In this document: positions 1 to 4,142 of the stretch, piece after piece
Position numbering within the stretch: position 1 is the first letter of the stretch
Layout: every line of letters begins with the position of its first letter
Assembly: GCA_021777365.1 (NCBI GenBank)
Contig: JAJYDP010000337.1
Location: forward strand, 1-5,914
Direction: 5' to 3'
Source: Chloroflexota bacterium
GTDB taxonomy: Bacteria; Chloroflexota; Limnocylindria; Limnocylindrales; CSP1-4
DNA: 5,914 nucleotides
Notes under the pieces: generated by a model
Databases searched by the model: none
Told to the model about the DNA's origin: nothing
What the model saw: only the letters and a program-made list of their open reading frames with translations
Translations under genes and position numbers: made by a program

Positions 1-149
1 CGGTGGGCTGACCGGCGGCCGGCCCCGCTCCCCTCCTCTGCCGCGAGAGGCGCCTGGACCGTCGCGGGCGATCCTCCTGACTCATGGCGGATGAGTAGCG
101 CGACCGCGACACGACGACCGCTCGCCTCAGCCGGAACGGCACCACGGGC
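1..149. other. left-edge region, no secure gene
   Basis: No convincing gene is visible here. On the minus strand an ATG at 85-83 opens a frame that stays open to the left edge (about 28 codons, beginning MSQEDRPRRSRR, very basic). It could be the first part of a leftward gene outside the window, but no Shine-Dalgarno sequence precedes the ATG and an Arg-rich frame arises easily in GC-rich DNA. Plus-strand frames here are short and broken (for example TGA at 78-80 and TAG at 96-98). Confidence 0.2.
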
Positions 150-680
150 TCAGCCAGGACGGCCCAGCCGCGGAGCAGGGGCGCCCACGAACGCGGGTTG
201 GTCTCGCCAGTGACTCGGCGCAGTCGTGGCCGCCCGGGCACAGCTGCGCGTCAACGCCTCCCGCGGGCGGGGCGAGCCTGGTCTCGCCCACCACCGCCGC
301 CCGGAGGCGTCGGTCGTGAAGTACTCCGGTCGCCCGTCGCGCCGCCCTCGGCCGGGACCGGAGGTCAGAGGCGAGGCTGCGGCTGCCGGCCGACGACCCA
401 CCCCGCCAGCAGCAGCCCGGCCACGGCGGGCCCCGATCGCGACGCCCGGCACGATCAGGGAGAACGGATACCAGAGGCCGTACGGGCCGCTCGTCGCCAC
501 GAGGGCGGCGGCCACGAGGGCAGCGGGCACGACCCACAGCAGGGCCAGCGTCCCGCCGCCACGCCGACCATGCCACAGGAGCCAGGCTGGCAACAGGGCC
601 AGGAGACCGCCGAGCACCAGGGGCACGCCGGCGAGCATCACGAACCACCAGGTGTCGCCGGCCAGCCCTACCAGTGCCAC
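150..680 (-). CDS. putative small multi-pass membrane protein, unassigned
   Basis: This 176-residue frame is read leftward from a GTG at 680-678. No family is recognised. Residues about 10-95 look like a real membrane protein. There are three hydrophobic segments: about 11-36 (WWFVMLAGVPLVLGGLLALL and onward), about 43-66 (LALLWVVPAALVAAALVA) and about 70-86 (GLWYPFSLIVPGVAIG). Basic residues (HGRRGG, ARRGRA) lie between or after them. In this part roughly nine codons in ten end in G or C, supporting coding. The tail after about residue 90 is rich in Arg, Gly and Pro, less G/C-biased at third positions, and may be a cytoplasmic tail or out of frame after a shift. GTG 680 is the first start after an in-frame stop at 761-759, but it has no Shine-Dalgarno sequence. 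It lies only 16 bases from the divergent start at 697, so the two would share or overlap promoter DNA. Confidence 0.45.
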   Translation of the reverse strand: MALVGLAGDTWWFVMLAGVPLVLGGLLALLPAWLLWHGRRGGGTLALLWVVPAALVAAALVATSGPYGLWYPFSLIVPGVAIGARRGRAAAGGVGRRPAAAASPLTSGPGRGRRDGRPEYFTTDASGRRWWARPGSPRPREALTRSCARAATTAPSHWRDQPAFVGAPAPRLGRPG

Positions 681-684
681 TCGT

Positions 685-690
685 AGGAGG
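685..690 (+). promoter_or_regulatory. ribosome binding site of the exported-protein gene
   Basis: A perfect AGGAGG lies 6 bases before the GTG at 697. It decides the start of the rightward gene. The frame is open back to 226, but the upstream part reads as Arg/Pro/Ala-rich low-complexity sequence, while a classical signal sequence begins exactly at 697. The site overlaps the region just upstream of the leftward membrane-protein start. Confidence 0.8.
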
Positions 691-696
691 ACGGAC

Positions 697-1515
697 GTGA
701 AAGCAGTGCGGATCCTCTCCGCCGTCGGCGCGATCGTCCTGCTCGCGGCCGCGGGTGTCTACGCGCTCAAATCGCCGACCCGGGCCGCCGATCCGGCCCC
801 GAGGGCCGCCGGCTTCTACACCCTCATCGACGCGGCGCGTGGCAGCGAGCTCACGGTCAGCCTCGATCCGGCCGCGCCGACCTACGGCCGCTTCACCTTC
901 GGCGCGCGCGGCGTCGGCCTCTTCACGAGCGGCGCGCAGGCGCAGGTCATGACCGCCTCTGACCACTCGGTCATCCTCACCTACAGCGGGCCGGCCGACC
1001 TCGACGTAGGCGCCTCGCTCGCCTTCCGCTTCGGCCTGTCGGCGCCGTCGGGTGGCGACATGACGTCGGCGTCGGTGCGCCTGCACGCCCAGCTCGACCC
1101 AGTCCACCTCACAGGGAGCGCCGAGCTGTGGTACGACGGCGCGCACTACCAGCTCGTCCACGTGCAGCCGGGGACGGATCCGAACGCGGCGATCGCCGCG
1201 CTGGCCGCCGATCTGCGCGCGGGGGACTGGACGGAGCTGTACGGGGCTGCCTACAGTGGATTCCGCGAGACGGTCAGCGAGGCGGACTTCGCCGCGCAGG
1301 CGTCGCAGCTCTTCGGGCAGGGAGCGATCACCGGGGTGACCATTCTCTCCGCGGCCACGCAGGCGTCCTCGAGCGAGCTCGGCTACACGGTGGCCGAGGC
1401 GCCGCTCTCCGTGACCCACGTGACGAGCGCGGGTCCGGTGACCGAGACCGTGGACGTCAGCCTGCTCGCGGAACCGGACGGCTGGAAGTGGTTGAGCTTC
1501 ACCCCGCGTCCATGA
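697..1515 (+). CDS. exported or membrane-anchored protein, possible NTF2-like C-terminal domain
   Basis: A 272-residue protein of unrecognised specific function. The GTG start is chosen because of AGGAGG 6 bases upstream and because the N-terminus from here is a signal sequence or anchor: K2 and R5, then a hydrophobic run at about 6-24 (ILSAVGAIVLLAAAGVYAL), then K25. Residues 38-158 alternate hydrophobic and polar positions (for example YGRFTFGARGVGLF and SVILTYSGPADLDV), suggesting a beta-rich extracytoplasmic domain. From about 160 a helical stretch (AAIAALAADLRAGDWTELYG) is followed by strands that end in GWKWLSFTP. This resembles the helix-then-sheet order of NTF2-like/DUF4878-type domains, in which an 'aGDW..ly' helix is common; that is inference from pattern. 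It would act outside the cytoplasm. The stop overlaps the next start (ATGA at 1512-1515), so the two genes are probably co-translated and may work together. Confidence 0.8.
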   Translation: MKAVRILSAVGAIVLLAAAGVYALKSPTRAADPAPRAAGFYTLIDAARGSELTVSLDPAAPTYGRFTFGARGVGLFTSGAQAQVMTASDHSVILTYSGPADLDVGASLAFRFGLSAPSGGDMTSASVRLHAQLDPVHLTGSAELWYDGAHYQLVHVQPGTDPNAAIAALAADLRAGDWTELYGAAYSGFRETVSEADFAAQASQLFGQGAITGVTILSAATQASSSELGYTVAEAPLSVTHVTSAGPVTETVDVSLLAEPDGWKWLSFTPRP

Positions 1516-1997
1516 GCCTTCGCCGCGCGCTCGGAGCGAGCCTCCTCGCCGGCCTGCTCGCGGCAGGCTGCGGGGCGCTCGCTCCGACGCCCGGCCCGCT
1601 CGCCCACCTGCGCACGCTGCCGGAGGCCTCGCTGGCGCCACCCGGCAGCGTGCTGATCGGCACCTCGTCGCAGGACCAGCACATGACCATCGACGGACTG
1701 CAGCCGGCCGTCTACACACGCGCCTTCGGCACACAGGAAGCGGCCACGGCGGTCGAGACCTTCTACGCCGACCGGCTCCCCTTCGCCGGCTGGACGGCCG
1801 CCCAGTACCCGAGCACGCCCGACATCGCGAGCTGGGCTGGGACCTGGTACAAGGGTTCGTACGAGCTCACCATGTATGTCGTACGGCGCGGGACCGACGA
1901 TCCCCGGCTGCCGTCGGCCTCGCTGCAGGCCACCTACCCCACGATCTTCAAGGTCGTGCTGTCCGAGGGAGGCCCGACGGCATCGTCGTCGCCGTAG
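1512..1997 (+). CDS. small putative lipoprotein
   Basis: A 161-residue predicted lipoprotein. The N-terminus has R4 and R5, a hydrophobic stretch at about 6-18, and a lipobox-like LLAAGC with C20 as the lipidated residue; Ala rather than Leu at -3 is tolerated. A Pro/Ala-rich linker follows (about 21-45). The mature domain (about 46-150) contains AATAVETFYADRLPFAGW at 77-94, a 'V..FY...L...GW' pattern I associate with small exported proteins of high-GC bacteria in which a helix precedes a strand, then Trp/Tyr-rich strands (SWAGTWYKGSYELTMYVV). No catalytic motif is seen and the function is unknown. The start overlaps the preceding stop by four bases (ATGA) and has no Shine-Dalgarno sequence at normal distance, so translation is probably coupled to the upstream gene. 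The chain ends in a short Ser-rich tail (ASSSP). Confidence 0.78.
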   Translation: MSLRRALGASLLAGLLAAGCGALAPTPGPLAHLRTLPEASLAPPGSVLIGTSSQDQHMTIDGLQPAVYTRAFGTQEAATAVETFYADRLPFAGWTAAQYPSTPDIASWAGTWYKGSYELTMYVVRRGTDDPRLPSASLQATYPTIFKVVLSEGGPTASSSP

Positions 1998-2106
1998 CCG
2001 GAGCGCCCGCGACGTCAAGCGCGACTACGTCCTGATCGTGGCGCGGGGCCGCGATGACGGCGAGCTCGGACAGGATCGACACAGCCCGCCGACGATCGAC
2101 GAGCGA

Positions 2107-2133
2107 CAGGCCGGACCGGTCGAAGCCGGCCTG
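2107..2133. repeat. 8-bp inverted repeat in the convergent spacer
   Basis: CAGGCCGG (2107-2114) and CCGGCCTG (2126-2133) are perfect inverted copies around an 11-base loop that itself contains ACCGGT. The repeat begins 110 bases after the lipoprotein stop. No T-run follows on either strand, so an intrinsic terminator is not supported. It could stabilise a 3' end, or be chance in GC-rich DNA. Confidence 0.3.
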
Positions 2134-2353
2134 CCCCGCGAAGTTGCCGTCGTATTCACCTACCCGGCTGTCGTGCCTGTCGCCCTCGTAGACGACGGCA
2201 AGGGGCAGGCTGGGTTCGGCAGCAACGTGTCTGATGAGAGGACCCAAGATGGGTGCTGGTTGCGGTGGGAGACTACGCCGTAGCCCCGTCTCGCCTGCCA
2301 GACTTCGTCGCGCTGCCGACCTCATCTGGCTCTTAGCAAACCGCCGTGCCGAC

Positions 2354-2378
2354 CGGGTGCCACCTGAAGTGGCACCTG
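2354..2378. repeat. hairpin-forming inverted repeat between convergent genes
   Basis: GGTGCCAC (2356-2363) and GTGGCACC (2369-2376) are perfect inverted copies around the 5-base loop CTGAA. In RNA read rightward, a G-U pair and then a C-G pair can extend the stem to 2354-2378. It lies 96 bases past the stop of the leftward oxidoreductase gene and 357 bases past the rightward lipoprotein stop. The compact stem and its position suggest a 3'-end or terminator hairpin, or an operator, but there is no adjacent T-run on either strand. If it ends transcription it would not be a classical U-tract terminator. Confidence 0.45.
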
Positions 2379-2474
2379 TGCGTCGCCGGTTGCCTGCGAT
2401 CATCGCGGCGACCGCCGGCCAGTCGTCGCGTCAGGCCGCACGACGCTCGGTGGACGGCGGAGTTCCGCTTCCAG

Positions 2475-4142
2475 TCATAGCTGCCGGTAGCGTGGCCCCT
2501 CGCCGCCCTCCGGCGGCACCCAGCGGATGTTGTCTGACGGGCACTTCACGGTGCACGTCATGCAGTGCAGGCAGTTCGACGGGCTCAGCACGATGCGTTC
2601 GCCGTTCCAGCGGTAGACCTCGCCGGGGCAGAAGTGCGTGCAGGCGGCCTCGTACACGCTCCCGCAGGCGGCACAGCGCGCCGGGTCCACGAGCGTCACG
2701 TGGGAGGGCTCGTCCTCCCGGTGGGAGGTGCCGGTCAGGGCCAGAAAGCCCGCGCCGTCGGCGTGCTCGGGGGGGCGACGCGCCAGCCGGGCCCGCGGTC
2801 GGGTCCCCTGCCGGTCGGGCGGCATGTGCAGGTGGAGGGGCAGGTGCTCCCCCACCTCGGAGAGAAGCGCACCCGGCACCAGGCCCCACCGGAATCCCTG
2901 GCGGTACGTCCGGGCGCGGTGCAGCTCGGCGAGGATGCCGCGCTCGTCGAGCAGCCGCAGGTAGCGTGCCGCCGCTGCCTCCGCCGGCTCTCCCGCGAGC
3001 AGCGCGTCGGCAATCGCGTCGGCCGCGCACATGCCGCTGCGCATCGCGTAGTGCACGCCCTTGAGCTTCGCCTCGTTGACGAAGCCGGCCGCGTCGCCAA
3101 CCGCCAGCGTGCCGGGCACATGCAGCGGCCCCAGCGCGTAGTAGCCGCCCTCGGGGATCGTCCTGGCCCCGGTGGCGATCGTGGTCGATCCGGCCAGCAG
3201 ACGGGCCACGAAGGGATGCGCCAGGAACGTCTCGAACTCGACCCGCGGATCGAGATCGCCGTAGCGCCAATCGAGCCCCAGGATGAGCCCCGCCGCCGCG
3301 GTCTTCGGACCCATGCTGTAGACGAAGCCCCCGCCGAAGATCCCGCGCCGGGTGGGGAACCCGAGTGTGTGCACGACCCGGTTGTTCCCGAACGGGTTGA
3401 CGCCCGCGAACTGGACCACGGCCTTGATCCCGAGCCCGTAGACCTGGAGGTCGCGGGACTCGCCGGGGCCGACCTCGGCGCGGCCCCGGCCCTGGCCGTC
3501 GCCGGGATCGCGCGGGTCCCGTGAGCCGTCGGATCCTCGGATCTCGCGGTCCAGTGCGTCGACCTGCGAGGAGAGGACGCCGCGCGAGCCGTCGGCTAGG
3601 ACCGTGATGGCCGCCCGCACGTCCTCCCCGGGCAGGTAGTTCGGCTTGGGGCGGCCCTCCGCGTCGAGGCCCACGTCGACCAGTCGGACCCCGCGCACCG
3701 TCCCCGCCTCGACCAGCAGCTCGCGCGCGGCAAAGCCGTGGTACACCTCGGCTCCCAGGCGCGACGCCTGCTCGCCCAGGAAGGCCGCCAGGCGCGACAC
3801 CGAGAGCGTGACGTCCCCCGCGTGGCGCATCGTTCGCGGAACCAGCGGCGGCGGCAGCCGCACGGCCCCGCGTTCGGTCAGCACGTACAGCTCGTCACGC
3901 TCGACCGGCGTGACGTGGTCGGCGAAGCGGCTCCGATCGCTCCTCCAGTCGGGCAGCAACTCGTCGAGGGCAGCCGGCTCGACGATGGCACCAGAGAGGT
4001 TGTGGTAGCCCGGCGCGGCGGCCTTGTCGAGCACCACCACCGATTCCTCGCGTCCGGCCGCCTGCAGCCGCTGCCGGAGCCGGATCGCGGTCGAGAGCCC
4101 CGCGGGGCCGGCCCCGACGATCAGGACGTCAATCGCCGACAT
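2475..4142 (-). CDS. fixC-fixX: ETF:quinone oxidoreductase-type flavoprotein with fused FixX ferredoxin domain
   Basis: A 555-residue membrane-associated enzyme that takes electrons from reduced electron-transfer flavoprotein to quinone. FAD domain: GAGPAG (G10, G12, G15) and acidic D39 ending the second strand. ETF-QO landmarks: PGYHNLSGAIVEP (44-56), YGLGIK (235-240), VVHTLGFP (256-263), the second FAD contact GDAAGFVNEAKLKG (349-362) and MRSGMCAADA (367-376). The C-terminal domain (about 480-555) is FixX-like, with C490, C493, C501, C505P and C524, C527, C530, C534P, ending in WVPPEGGEGPRY. Eight cysteines can hold two [4Fe-4S] clusters, whereas mitochondrial ETF-QO binds one. Length matches fused ETF-QO. 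Residues about 203-230 are a Gly/Asp/Arg-rich insertion absent from typical members. The ATG at 4142 is chosen because the FAD motif follows at once and GAAGG precedes it; the open frame extends upstream to 4256 but is not protein-like. It overlaps the etfBA stop by 14 bases, so the two are co-translated. Confidence 0.93.
   Translation of the reverse strand: MSAIDVLIVGAGPAGLSTAIRLRQRLQAAGREESVVVLDKAAAPGYHNLSGAIVEPAALDELLPDWRSDRSRFADHVTPVERDELYVLTERGAVRLPPPLVPRTMRHAGDVTLSVSRLAAFLGEQASRLGAEVYHGFAARELLVEAGTVRGVRLVDVGLDAEGRPKPNYLPGEDVRAAITVLADGSRGVLSSQVDALDREIRGSDGSRDPRDPGDGQGRGRAEVGPGESRDLQVYGLGIKAVVQFAGVNPFGNNRVVHTLGFPTRRGIFGGGFVYSMGPKTAAAGLILGLDWRYGDLDPRVEFETFLAHPFVARLLAGSTTIATGARTIPEGGYYALGPLHVPGTLAVGDAAGFVNEAKLKGVHYAMRSGMCAADAIADALLAGEPAEAAAARYLRLLDERGILAELHRARTYRQGFRWGLVPGALLSEVGEHLPLHLHMPPDRQGTRPRARLARRPPEHADGAGFLALTGTSHREDEPSHVTLVDPARCAACGSVYEAACTHFCPGEVYRWNGERIVLSPSNCLHCMTCTVKCPSDNIRWVPPEGGEGPRYRQL

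Larger units (their letters stand above)
1998..2474. other. convergent spacer without a secure gene
   Basis: This stretch of about 480 bases lies between the ends of the rightward lipoprotein gene and the leftward quinone-oxidoreductase gene. No tRNA, rRNA or CRISPR unit is seen. A minus-strand frame (2403-1948, 151 codons) includes a protein-like part, PLAVVYEGDRHDSRVGEYDG onward to about 2000. A plus-strand frame (to 2283) reads DYVLIVARGRDDGELGQ and onward over the same DNA. Both have moderately G/C-rich third positions, neither has a ribosome binding site, and each runs into or out of the lipoprotein gene. I cannot choose between them, and either or both may be chance or the remains of an old gene. 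From about 2230 to 2345 the DNA looks less GC-rich and less coding-like. Two inverted repeats are listed separately. Confidence 0.5.

Noticed and set aside
198..686. Plus-strand frame ending at 684-686
   Set aside because: Composition is Arg/Gly/Pro-rich with no recognisable domain, and it lies opposite the more protein-like hydrophobic minus frame.
226..696. Upstream extension of the rightward exported-protein frame
   Set aside because: The in-frame stretch is Arg/Pro/Ala low complexity. The signal sequence and AGGAGG place the start at 697.
127..1734. Long minus-strand open frame of 535 codons
   Set aside because: It is Arg/Gly-rich, runs antisense through two rightward genes with signal sequences and RBS or coupling evidence, and reads in a different frame from the hydrophobic leftward protein. 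It is a GC-rich shadow.
2502..2517. GCCGCC-CTCC-GGCGGC hairpin near the 3' end of the oxidoreductase gene
   Set aside because: It lies inside codons for the conserved PPEGGEG tail and has no T-run. It is explained by coding sequence.
2565..3524. Long plus-strand frames opposite the oxidoreductase and ETF genes
   Set aside because: They are antisense to clearly conserved proteins, with Arg/Gly/Ala-biased translations and no domain signal.
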